NCBI GenBank assembly: GCA_910586565.1
Contig: CAJUIT010000004.1
Coordinates: 62,001-126,000 of the forward strand
From: an uncultured Muribaculaceae bacterium
Lineage (GTDB): Bacteria > Bacteroidota > Bacteroidia > Bacteroidales > Muribaculaceae
Reading direction: 5' to 3'
DNA length: 64,000 nt
Both the position numbers and the translations under genes were made by a program. The notes beneath the pieces were generated by a model. The model did not search any database. It saw only the letters and a program-made list of their open reading frames with translations, and had not been told where the DNA came from. This document shows positions 46,696-55,307 of this stretch, in pieces (position 1 is the stretch's first letter; each line of letters starts with the position of its first letter).

Positions 46696-46749
46696 AAATA
46701 AGTTCCGGGGCTGTGTCAAATGAAACTGACACAGCCCCGGAACTTATTT
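46696..46749 (+). terminator. Very long hairpin terminator after the TPR gene
   Basis: Two 23-base arms pair perfectly (46696-46718 with 46727-46749) around an 8-nt loop. The sequence allows termination in both directions. Confidence 0.85.
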
Positions 46750-46802
46750 TTATGCCGTGGATGATTCGAGAATAAATAAAAAACACCCGACGTCGAGAGG
46801 CG

Positions 46803-46964
46803 TTAATCCCCGACGTCGAGAGCTTTGAATGGCTCGAATAAGTATTTATTGAGAAATGCCTCTTTTAAGGTTATTTTATTGGATTCATCAGTTGTTTGTT
46901 CCAACAAAACCTCCTCTACAACCGCTGCGTTGCGGCTGAATAACTTATTTTTGGAAAAACATAT
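46803..46964 (-). pseudogene. Small reading frame without start codon, possible gene remnant
   Basis: An open frame of 53 codons with a TAA stop at 46803-46805 and an in-frame TAG just upstream (46965-46967). The translation looks protein-like (NAAVVEEVLLEQTTDESNK, then ITLKEAFLNKYLFEPFKALD) but has no ATG. A 14-bp direct repeat CTCTCGACGTCGGG brackets the stop codon. I do not recognise a family. It may be a decayed gene, or chance. Confidence 0.3.
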
Positions 46965-47029
46965 CTACAGAAGTATTTTATTACGAGTGCTGTTGCAACT
47001 TAATTATCTCATATATTCCGGGATTTTAA

Positions 47030-47109
47030 TAAATTTGCATACATTTGTATGTTTTTAATTAATACTTCACCGTGGTTTTGCTCGTGAGAGTGGGAGACCA
47101 CGGTTTTTT
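47030..47109 (+). ncRNA. Possible very short transcript or attenuator
   Basis: Two TAnnTTTG elements (TAAATTTG 47030-47037 and TACATTTG 47040-47047) are followed about 20 bp later by a terminator hairpin: ACCGTGGT/ACCACGGT (47069-47104) and six Ts. A start near 47053 would give an RNA of about 55 nt made mostly of the terminator. No -33 box is clear. Confidence 0.35.
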
Positions 47110-47479
47110 CTCATATCTCCCTTTCTTCATTAGCAAAGGTACGTTTTTTTGACCACAAAAAAAAGATTCAAAACATTTATTTTAAGCGCGTTAACCACCA
47201 AAACACAGCCTTATTTTTAACCAAAATCCCCTACCCCGAACAGTATGTTTTACTCCTTTTTTACTCCGCTTTTATAGCTCTACCATAACGCACTGTTAAC
47301 ACTATACACCCGAATTATCACACGCTCTTTAAAGCGTGGGCGCACACCCAACGACAACGCCCAACCCCAAAAAGCACACCAACAACTGTGAAATGTTGTT
47401 AATTTTATTCTCTCACTCGTTTTTATTACTTTTGCCCTCATGAGCAGCCCAGAGCGCCGAACCTTTCACACTCACAATC
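47110..47479. other. AT-rich intergenic stretch
   Basis: About 370 bp with A- and T-tracts and no gene that I can support. TACTTTTG at 47427-47434 is a possible -7 element for the small frame at 47480. Confidence 0.45.
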
Positions 47480-47788
47480 ATGCAATTTAGCAAAACGGGT
47501 TCCCAACTCGCAAGGCTCTGCAACGTCGAGCCTAAAGATGTGTTATTTGCAATGCTGACAACCGCGGGAGCATCTGCCGCCGAAGCTTTCGCCGTTATAT
47601 ATCGCCCCGGCGCATCAACTAATAACGCGCTATCTTCTAAAGCGTCGATTTTTATTTCACAACGGCCAGGGTTACAAAGGTTGCAAGCTGCACTACTTAA
47701 TGTACTTGCACGCCCTGCTGACAGGAGTGACAAAGATTCCGATTTAACCCTTTCCTATTGCTGTTTGGCGAACCTGAGGCGAGCGTGA
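47480..47788 (+). CDS. Small hypothetical protein
   Basis: 102 residues, cytosolic. The pattern MQFSKTGSQLARLCNVEPKD, then AAEAFAVIYRPGASTNN and RLQAALL, suggests a small helical DNA-binding or phage terminase-small-subunit-like fold, but this is only a resemblance. The last 34 bp overlap the end of the convergent gene 47755-48762, and the C-terminal tail (SYCCLANLRRA) is antisense to it, so the true end could be a product of a truncation. A TAnnTTTG element lies 46 bp upstream. Confidence 0.4.
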   Translation: MQFSKTGSQLARLCNVEPKDVLFAMLTTAGASAAEAFAVIYRPGASTNNALSSKASIFISQRPGLQRLQAALLNVLARPADRSDKDSDLTLSYCCLANLRRA

Positions 47789-48762
47789 TAAATCGGGAAT
47801 TCAAACGACAGGATGAGAGGCGGGGTGAAATCAACGGAAAGCTCATCATCCATCACATCCATCATCGAATCGACCCACACCACATCGTAGTGGTTTGCAA
47901 ACCGTGTTGCCAACAGATGCCCTTTGAGCATTCCGGGTTTCCATTCCTTGGAGTTTACTTTGGCACCACCGGCATATATTATGTCGTAGGCAATCTTTCC
48001 GTCTGCCATCTGAGGATGGGAATCATCATGGCGCACAATGGCAAAGGTGTAATTTCCGCCCGGAACTGCGCGCCGTTCATCTGTGTCGCGGTCGAGATAG
48101 CTCCACATCCCCTCCAAAGGGTCGTTGGATGCAGCAAAATACGCTGAAAGGGAATCTATATCCGTAATGTCGGTGAGCAACGCTTTGGCTTTGTCGGGTT
48201 CACACTCAACGGCAAACCAAGCAACTTTCATTTTTCTATTTCCTGAAAGGCGCAGCATGTTGGAGGGCGCTACCGCCGGGAATGTACCCACAAACACCTC
48301 CTCATTATCGCCTGCCCACACCTGTGTCCCTGAGGCATCAGCTCGCAACGACAATGTGTTGTAGCCACCATAGAGGTTTACACCATCGTTCACATCAATG
48401 CTTACGCACGTATCGGCTGAATTGTAGCTTACACGCATGAAACGGCGGTCGAAGATATCGCCAAAACTTTCATTGCCCCATTGCACGGTGAAACTCTCGT
48501 TGACTGCACCTGTCACGCTGTCGCACCACTCAAGTTGCCAATGCTGCTTCCCTATTCCGTTTACCTGACGGATTCCTGACAGCGACACGCGCGCTTCGGC
48601 ATCTACAATTTTGGCTGAAGAATCAATCGGCAACGTGATTACCCCGCCGGAAGGAATATTTGTCTCGGCAAAGCATCGGCTACACATCGATGAGACTGCC
48701 ATAAAGGCAGCCACACATAGTGCAGATGAATATACACGCAGATTGAGGGGCGAAGCTTTCAT
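47755..48762 (-). CDS. Exported protein of unknown function
   Basis: 335 residues with a signal peptide (SSALCVAAFMAVSSMCSRCFA). The mature part is beta-rich and acidic, with several Trp residues (GKQHWQLEWCDS, GMWSYLDRDTDE). I see no catalytic motif and do not recognise a family. Its start overlaps the miaA stop by 4 bp, so it is translated from the miaA operon. Confidence 0.75.
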   Translation of the reverse strand: MKASPLNLRVYSSALCVAAFMAVSSMCSRCFAETNIPSGGVITLPIDSSAKIVDAEARVSLSGIRQVNGIGKQHWQLEWCDSVTGAVNESFTVQWGNESFGDIFDRRFMRVSYNSADTCVSIDVNDGVNLYGGYNTLSLRADASGTQVWAGDNEEVFVGTFPAVAPSNMLRLSGNRKMKVAWFAVECEPDKAKALLTDITDIDSLSAYFAASNDPLEGMWSYLDRDTDERRAVPGGNYTFAIVRHDDSHPQMADGKIAYDIIYAGGAKVNSKEWKPGMLKGHLLATRFANHYDVVWVDSMMDVMDDELSVDFTPPLILSFEFPIYHARLRFAKQQ

Positions 48763-49694
48763 GATTGCTTGATGGCTGTTTCATATAATTCCGTCACCCT
48801 CGACGTAAACTCATCGGAGGGGAGGTCGTGCCTCAGCCACTCAATGTGAAATCCTCTCCGCTCCATACCGCGGAACCATGTCATCTGTCGCTTGGCAAAT
48901 TGGTGGATTGCGATTTCCAAACCGCTGAGCATCTCCTGATAGGAAAGCTCGCCGATTACATGGCGGGTGATGAATTTATATTCAAGGCCATAATATATCA
49001 AATCTTCAGCGCTTACCCCTTCATCGAGCAGGCGGCGAACCTCATCAATCATCCCGTCGTTGACCCTCTTCTCGAGTCTCGACGATATGCAGCGGCGGCG
49101 CTCCTCACGGTCGATATCAACTCCCACAATCACAGCCTTACGGGGCTTGGGAGGGGTGACAAGAGTTTCAACCTGCGGATTTTCCAAATAATAGGTTTGA
49201 ATCTCAATGGCTCTGACGGCACGTTTAGCCGTGTCAACATCGGTCACGTTATGCAGCGTTTTCATCGACGCAAGAATCTCGGTGAGCTCATCGAGCGATT
49301 TACCGGAAAGTCGGGCGCGCAGAGCGGGGTTTTCGGGAACGGCCGGAAGTTCCATCCCTTTGAGGAACGACTCGACATAAAGGCCGGTTCCACCACACAG
49401 CAAGGGCACAGCCCCGCGCGAACGGATTGACGAAAGCGCCTCCGACGCATCACGCAGAAACTCGAAAAGATTATATTTCGAGCCTGCGGGTGCCACGTCA
49501 ATCAGATGATAGGGAACGTTGCCATATTCATCGAGGTCCTTTCCCGTTCCCAAATCCATGCCACGGTAAACCTGACGTGAATCACCGCTGATAATTTCAG
49601 CGCCGAGTGCACGGGCACAATCCACAGCCCTACGGGTTTTACCCGATGCCGTGGGCCCCACGATAGCCAGAATCGGTTTATCACATTCCATCAT
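48759..49694 (-). CDS. miaA: tRNA dimethylallyltransferase MiaA
   Basis: Adds a dimethylallyl group to A37 of tRNAs reading UNN codons. The P-loop is AIVGPTASGKTRRAVDCA, followed by ISGDSRQVYRGMDLGTGK and the conserved GTGLYVESFLKG. I start at 49694/49691 (M-MECDKPILAIVGP), giving about 311 residues, the family length; longer upstream translations would overlap the membrane-protein gene. It is 16 bp after that gene. Confidence 0.95.
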   Translation of the reverse strand: MMECDKPILAIVGPTASGKTRRAVDCARALGAEIISGDSRQVYRGMDLGTGKDLDEYGNVPYHLIDVAPAGSKYNLFEFLRDASEALSSIRSRGAVPLLCGGTGLYVESFLKGMELPAVPENPALRARLSGKSLDELTEILASMKTLHNVTDVDTAKRAVRAIEIQTYYLENPQVETLVTPPKPRKAVIVGVDIDREERRRCISSRLEKRVNDGMIDEVRRLLDEGVSAEDLIYYGLEYKFITRHVIGELSYQEMLSGLEIAIHQFAKRQMTWFRGMERRGFHIEWLRHDLPSDEFTSRVTELYETAIKQS

Positions 49695-49710
49695 ATTACC
49701 ATCGGATGTT

Positions 49711-51066
49711 TCAGCTGTGTTTGGCATCGAGGTTGCGACGGAACAAACGGCGAAGCGGATACCAGAACTTATCCTCGTTGTTGCGCGCAATCTTAAGCCA
49801 ACGGTAGTCGTTGTAGTCCACACTCCAGTTCTTAAGGTCGCGCAGACGGAAGGTGGGACGATAGTGCTTTATCTTGTAGAGACGGCGTCCCTCCTCGTCG
49901 TAGGTTTTCCATGTCATTGCGATATTGTAGACGCGCTTAAGCTCCGAAACAAGGTCGCGTCCCAACAACCCGTGTTGAGCCAATTGCATCACATTTCCCC
50001 AAGTGAACCACTCCCCTTCCAACTTTGAATCGGCTATCTGCTCGGGATTAGCGAGGAAGGCGAAATAGTGAAACACATTGTGGTAAGTGATTTTGTCGGG
50101 GCTGGAATAAGCCTGCCGTATATCGGCATCGCTGATTCCGCTCAATGTCCTGAACTCCCTCACGGCCTCGGCAAGGTTCTCATTTTCATGATAAGAAGTG
50201 CGCGTCACGGCAGGAGTGTCGAACATCTTCACTTTGGCACCGTTCTCAAACACTTCTTCGGTGGGATAGAAATTCAGCAACAGCTTGTCGTCGCTTATCA
50301 CGAGATAGCGCAATGTTGTTCCGCCGGGCTTTTCAACCAGGTGGTCCTCATCGTTTCTGCAATAGTACACCCACATGGAATAATAGCGGAATCCGAGGAA
50401 GAAGAGCGACACTATGTAGATGGCCAAGGGCATCCACACAAAGAAAAAGAGGTCGGCCCGGTTGAGATTGACGTTGACATACTGCCACATGTAATAGGTC
50501 CAGTCAACGATTGAAAGACCAAGCGACAGCACAAAGAGCAGCCGCGTTTGATAACGCCATTCGCGGGCGTAGAGGTCTCCTACAAATCCATGCTCAATCA
50601 CATTGCCATAGCGCATGCGGCACTGACGGCACACCATCGGTTCGCCCCGACGCACCATGTAGATGAACGTAACCACCGTGGCAACAGGAGCGGTGATGAG
50701 AATCACGATGAGCGGAGAATTGATGTCGTAGGGTTGCCCTGTGAGCTCTCGCAATTCTCCGCCGTGGAGAGTTAAAAAGTAGAGCACAACAAGGCATAGC
50801 GCAGTCACTATCATCACCGCCGAAATCTGACGGTTGAGACGCGAGCATGTGGGCACATCGCGCTTGTTGAGTTCACGGTAAACCAGTTGCAAAATAATAT
50901 AGAACACCACATTCACCGAGGCCAGCCATTGGCGCGGCACCAGCGGGGCGAGCGAGGCAAGCACCGTCAGCAATCCGACGGCAACCGCCCAATTGCGCCA
51001 CAAGCTGAAAATGGCGGCGCTCATTCCTTCCCTTCGTTCGTTTGCTCGAAACATAGCTTTAAGCAC
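49711..51066 (-). CDS. Unrecognised multi-pass membrane protein
   Basis: 451 residues with about six hydrophobic segments in the first 240 (for example WAVAVGLLTVLASLAPLVP and IILITAPVATVVTFIYM-type stretches). A CRQC motif lies between segments four and five. The C-terminal half (about 245-451) is soluble and rich in Tyr, Arg and Glu, with no motif that I know. A start at 51024 (MSAAIFSLWRNW) is also possible. It is the first gene of the unit with miaA and the exported protein. Confidence 0.7.
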   Translation of the reverse strand: MLKAMFRANERREGMSAAIFSLWRNWAVAVGLLTVLASLAPLVPRQWLASVNVVFYIILQLVYRELNKRDVPTCSRLNRQISAVMIVTALCLVVLYFLTLHGGELRELTGQPYDINSPLIVILITAPVATVVTFIYMVRRGEPMVCRQCRMRYGNVIEHGFVGDLYAREWRYQTRLLFVLSLGLSIVDWTYYMWQYVNVNLNRADLFFFVWMPLAIYIVSLFFLGFRYYSMWVYYCRNDEDHLVEKPGGTTLRYLVISDDKLLLNFYPTEEVFENGAKVKMFDTPAVTRTSYHENENLAEAVREFRTLSGISDADIRQAYSSPDKITYHNVFHYFAFLANPEQIADSKLEGEWFTWGNVMQLAQHGLLGRDLVSELKRVYNIAMTWKTYDEEGRRLYKIKHYRPTFRLRDLKNWSVDYNDYRWLKIARNNEDKFWYPLRRLFRRNLDAKHS

Positions 51067-51116
51067 CGCACACGCTCCGTCGGCTTGACGGGCGTGTGCG
51101 TTAATTGATTGTCAGT

Positions 51117-53360
51117 TCAAAGATTCGATTTAAAATACTGCAGCATGCGGCCGTAGACAAGCGCACGGGCATCGCAACCGTTGATTGAGTGGTTCATGTT
51201 GGGGAACAGGAACATGTCGCAATAGCGGTCGGCCTGCTGCAGACGTGCCACAAACTCAATGGTATTGGAAAGATGCACGTTGTCGTCGGCTGTTCCCGAC
51301 ATAATCAACAACGGACAATTGAGATTGGCTGCGCGGTTAACCGGAGCTCCGGCATCATACCCCTCGGCGTTCTGCTGGGGTGTAAGCATGAAACGCTCGG
51401 CATAAACCGTGTCGTAGTAACGCCACGAGGTTACGGGCGCGATTGCCACACCTGCTCTGAACGGGCTTTCTACATCGGTCACCGCCATCAGAGTCTCATA
51501 ACCGCCGTAGCTCCAACCTGCGATGCCTATACGGTCGGCATCGACAAACGGAAGCGAGGCAACATAGCGGGCAGCGCTAATCTGATCGACGGTTTCAATG
51601 TCGCCAAGACGCTTATAAACCACATTGCGGAAAGCAGTGCCGCGTCCGCCGGTGCCACGCCCGTCAACACACACCACAACGAATCCCTGTGTGGCTGCAT
51701 AAGCATCCCAATCCATGCGCCAACGGTTCACAACCTCCTGCGAACCGGGGCCGCTGTATTGCCACATTATCACCGGATAACGCCCCGAGGGATTGAAACC
51801 TTCGGGTTTGATAATGTATCCGTTTAGCACGGTGCCACCTGCATTGAAGGTGAAGAACTCCTTGCGGGGAGCGGCGGTGTAGCGTGATGCATAGGGAGCA
51901 TTGTCATCGAGTACGCGCAGTTGCTTCCCTTTCTGCGAGAAGAGGGTGTAGACGGGAGGGGTTGAAGCATCGCTGTGATTAAGCACATAATATGCTGCGC
52001 CGGGTGAGAATTGCGCACTCGCCCACCCTTCCAACGGAGAAAGCGGCTCGGTTTTCTTTCCTTGGCGGTCAACCTTATAAACCACACGGTTAAGCGCATT
52101 GGCGGGGTTGGCCTGTGTGTCACCCTCGGGCTCAGACTGATAATAGGTGTTCCCTGCGGCATCGGTGCCGTAGTAGGCGGTCACGTCGTAGTTTCCCGAG
52201 GTGATTTGCCGCAGCAGCTGCCCGTTGTAGGAATATTTGTAAATATGGTTCCACCCCGAACGTTCCGACATCATAACCAATCCGTCAGCCTCAAAGGCGA
52301 GATTCTCGTAGGCAGCCGAATTCAGCCATCCCCCTTTCGACTCCTCGACGAGGAGCGATTTCACTACCGTCGATTTGGGATTGACCGAATAGATTTCCAT
52401 GCGTGTTTGCGCGCGGTTAAGTGTCGCCACAATGAGATTTGCGGCGGCATCGCCGGAGTATGCGATTCGGGGCACATATTCAATCATGGGGTCGGGAAGT
52501 TCAACAATCTTTGTCTTGCGGGTCTCCACATCGTAGCTGTGAACCGTCACCACCGAATTTTTCTCTCCTGCCACAGGATATTTGTAGGTGAAGCTGCCCG
52601 GATAGAGCGCATAATCGGTTTTCGGTTCACACCAACCCTCATAAAGGGAGAATGTGAATGTCGGAACCAAAGTCTCGTCATATCGCAGGAAGCAGAGGGT
52701 TGAATTGTCGGGGGCCCATGCCATCGAGCAATCGGTGGCGAACTCCTCTTCGTAGGTCCAGTCGGGAACACCGTTGATGATGCGGTTGCGTTCGCCGGAG
52801 GTTGTCACCTGCACTTCCGAATCATAGTCGATTTTCTTGATGAAGATGTTGTTGTCGGCAACAAATGCAACCATTCGTCCATCGTGTGAGAACACGGGAG
52901 CCTGCTGCAACGGATTTGTTTTCGACAGTGGCCGGAGAATGTTGCGTTTGATTTCAAACACATAGTAGGAAGCCTTGAACGAACGGCGGTAAACCGGCTC
53001 GCTGCGGTCGTAGAGCAGCAGTTTGCTGCCGTCGGGGCTCACTGAAAAATTCTCGAATGAATTGATGCTGTTTTCACGGGTGTGGGATGTGTCGAGCACT
53101 GTCTCCAGTTCTTTGCCCGTGGCCACATCATATTTCACGATTTTGTGCCCTGCGGCATCGGCCTTTAAAAAGGTGGCTCCGTCGGGCATGAACACGATTG
53201 TGCCCGGCGATGATGGAGCATTGGCCGGATAGACATATTTGGCAATATCGCTTACAGGCAGCTGTGCCGATGAGCCTGCTGCCGACAACGCCGCAGGAAC
53301 CGCTACAGCCAAGCCTGCAGCAAACCGGCGCATATTTTGAATGTGAACGTATTTTTTCAT
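51117..53360 (-). CDS. Dipeptidyl peptidase IV (S9 family)
   Basis: Exported serine protease releasing X-Pro dipeptides. A signal peptide (about 10-32) precedes the beta-propeller DPPIV N-terminal domain (about 45-530) with the Glu pair in DWTYEEEFATDC that anchors the substrate amino group, and the alpha/beta-hydrolase domain. Nucleophile Ser617 lies in GWSYGGYE, Asp in SGTADDNVH (692/693) and His724 in FPNMNHSING. The 747-residue length is normal. In gut Bacteroidota this enzyme feeds on dietary and host peptides. Confidence 0.95.
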   Translation of the reverse strand: MKKYVHIQNMRRFAAGLAVAVPAALSAAGSSAQLPVSDIAKYVYPANAPSSPGTIVFMPDGATFLKADAAGHKIVKYDVATGKELETVLDTSHTRENSINSFENFSVSPDGSKLLLYDRSEPVYRRSFKASYYVFEIKRNILRPLSKTNPLQQAPVFSHDGRMVAFVADNNIFIKKIDYDSEVQVTTSGERNRIINGVPDWTYEEEFATDCSMAWAPDNSTLCFLRYDETLVPTFTFSLYEGWCEPKTDYALYPGSFTYKYPVAGEKNSVVTVHSYDVETRKTKIVELPDPMIEYVPRIAYSGDAAANLIVATLNRAQTRMEIYSVNPKSTVVKSLLVEESKGGWLNSAAYENLAFEADGLVMMSERSGWNHIYKYSYNGQLLRQITSGNYDVTAYYGTDAAGNTYYQSEPEGDTQANPANALNRVVYKVDRQGKKTEPLSPLEGWASAQFSPGAAYYVLNHSDASTPPVYTLFSQKGKQLRVLDDNAPYASRYTAAPRKEFFTFNAGGTVLNGYIIKPEGFNPSGRYPVIMWQYSGPGSQEVVNRWRMDWDAYAATQGFVVVCVDGRGTGGRGTAFRNVVYKRLGDIETVDQISAARYVASLPFVDADRIGIAGWSYGGYETLMAVTDVESPFRAGVAIAPVTSWRYYDTVYAERFMLTPQQNAEGYDAGAPVNRAANLNCPLLIMSGTADDNVHLSNTIEFVARLQQADRYCDMFLFPNMNHSINGCDARALVYGRMLQYFKSNL

Positions 53361-53412
53361 TTTGATTGGTGGTTCGGTGTGATTGGTCTTAATCCGATAA
53401 TATTACCGTGGA

Positions 53413-55158
53413 TTACCATAACGACATCTGGGCGGGATTGTCGGGGGTAGTTTTGCGCGAGGGCTCTTTGTAGCCGAACTCGGGTTCGTCATCCCCTTTC
53501 GTCTCACGTTTTTTTGCCGGAGGTGGAGTAGCTATGAGCCAGTCGGTATCCTCGAGAGTCTCGTCGATTGCCGATATTTTCAGTTTTGATTTGCCCTGTT
53601 TGCGCCCCTTCCCTGCTGCGGGTGCCGAAACTTTCTGCTCAACAACAAAATCGGTCGAGCTTTCAATCAGATTTCCGGTAACATCATCGGTGGCGGTTTC
53701 CGATGAAGCTGACACATCCGATGAAACGGCACGCCCTGCAATCATGCGCAGGCGATCAATTTCCGACCGCAACGCGCTTTCCGATTGAGCATGTTCGTAG
53801 AGATTGTTCTCGATGGTTTTGCGCAAGCTGTCGGAAAGGTCCTCAAGCACATGAATAGTCTCATCTTTCTTCAATAAAGTGTCGGCATATTCGTCGCGTT
53901 CCTTCTGCAGTTCCTTGATTTCCTCCTCAAGCTTCATCAGCTCATCTTTCTGCTTGCGCAGGAAAGCCTCGTTGGCGTGGCGCGATTCCTCAAGCTGCGA
54001 CACCTGGCGGTGCATCTCCTCAACAACTGCAAGATTTTCGTTAGCCTCGCGCAATTTCGCCGCCACCGATTCCTTTTCAAGATGAAGTTTAGAGTAGTCG
54101 GACTGAAGGGTTGCCTGCGCAAGTTTCAGAGTTTCATGCTCGCTGCATGCCGCATCGTAGCGTGTCTGCAGGTCGGCATACTGCTTTGCAACCACATCGG
54201 TTTCCGATTTCAGCTTGTCATAACGAGCCGCGAGCGCATCCGACTGCTGTTTGAGGTCGGTCAGTTCTTTTGTCCGTTCGGCACATTCGCGTTCTTTTTC
54301 GGCAGCGCGGGCCGTAGCCTCCGCCACTTTTGAGTTAAGGTCGGTGAGCATGGCATCACCAACATCATCTTTAACGCGCGATTTCTCAAGAGCCTCGTTG
54401 AGCTGCTTGATTTCCCGGCGGTAATTCTCGGCTGCCCCTTTGGCGGCATCGAGCTCGTTGTTGAGTTCGTCGAGTTTATTTTTCAAAGCCTCGTCAACAT
54501 CACCCCCGCCGTTGTCGGCTCCTATCACCGACTGTAAGCGCAGTTTGTTAACCAAGCTTTTGTTTTCAAGGATGTATTGTTCGTTTTCAGCTTCAATGCC
54601 TGCAAGCTGCTTTTCAAGCTCATGCACCCGCTCGCTTAGCGCCCTTTTCTGACGCTCGGCACTGAGTTGCTGTTTTTTCGAATCGCTGCAATCGGCCTCA
54701 TCTTTCTGCGACTTGCTGCGGAGAGCCTCCATCTGCATCTGCATGCTTTTGCGCTCGTTCTCCCAACGTTCGTTGCAACGGCGCGTGGCATCAATTGCCA
54801 GCTGATCGATGTAGGTTTTCATGGATGAATCGAGCGCCTGATAGATGTAGTCGCGTTGCGCCGTTTCGTCAACCGTTGTTTTAAGAAACTCGGGGAGCGA
54901 TTCATTGAAAATTCTCACCACGGTTTCAAAAATCAGCGACGGAACAGCCTCGCCGGCAGCACTGCTTTCATCGGCCGGCGATGCGTCATTTGTCGCAACG
55001 CTCACAGCCGATTGTGACTCATTAGCCGTCGGCGCGCCCCCTTCGTCAACACGTTTGCGCAGGGGCACAACAGTGGCATCTATTCCTTCGAGCTCAGCCT
55101 CCTCCAATTCGGCATCGCTGAATCCGAAAGCTCGTTTTAAGGTTTTGAATAACGCCAT
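53413..55158 (-). CDS. Large coiled-coil protein of unknown function
   Basis: 581 residues. A short N-terminal segment (MALFKTLKRAFGFSDAELEE) and a Ser/Ala-rich linker are followed by a small helical domain (about 75-130, VRIFNESLPEFLKTTVDETA) and then by roughly 300 residues of heptad-rich coiled coil. The C terminus (about 480-581) is low-complexity. No signal peptide or membrane segment. It may be a cytoskeleton-like or chromosome-organising factor, which is speculation. It lies downstream of the receiver/ATP-grasp gene on the same strand, 149 bp away. Confidence 0.75.
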   Translation of the reverse strand: MALFKTLKRAFGFSDAELEEAELEGIDATVVPLRKRVDEGGAPTANESQSAVSVATNDASPADESSAAGEAVPSLIFETVVRIFNESLPEFLKTTVDETAQRDYIYQALDSSMKTYIDQLAIDATRRCNERWENERKSMQMQMEALRSKSQKDEADCSDSKKQQLSAERQKRALSERVHELEKQLAGIEAENEQYILENKSLVNKLRLQSVIGADNGGGDVDEALKNKLDELNNELDAAKGAAENYRREIKQLNEALEKSRVKDDVGDAMLTDLNSKVAEATARAAEKERECAERTKELTDLKQQSDALAARYDKLKSETDVVAKQYADLQTRYDAACSEHETLKLAQATLQSDYSKLHLEKESVAAKLREANENLAVVEEMHRQVSQLEESRHANEAFLRKQKDELMKLEEEIKELQKERDEYADTLLKKDETIHVLEDLSDSLRKTIENNLYEHAQSESALRSEIDRLRMIAGRAVSSDVSASSETATDDVTGNLIESSTDFVVEQKVSAPAAGKGRKQGKSKLKISAIDETLEDTDWLIATPPPAKKRETKGDDEPEFGYKEPSRKTTPDNPAQMSLW

Positions 55159-55307
55159 TTTCCAATAATGTTTTTATCCCCCGAAAACAGGGGAATACGG
55201 CGCAGAAACATTCTGCTCCCTCAATCTACAAAGTTAGCAAAATAATCCGGCAAGTGGCTGTTCAAATTTATTTTAGTTTCGTGCCGCAGCTATTTTCAGT
55301 GCTTTTG

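Noticed and set aside
46825..47058. 77-codon plus-strand frame after the TPR gene
   Set aside because: Antisense to the small minus-strand frame and runs into tandem promoter elements; no support.
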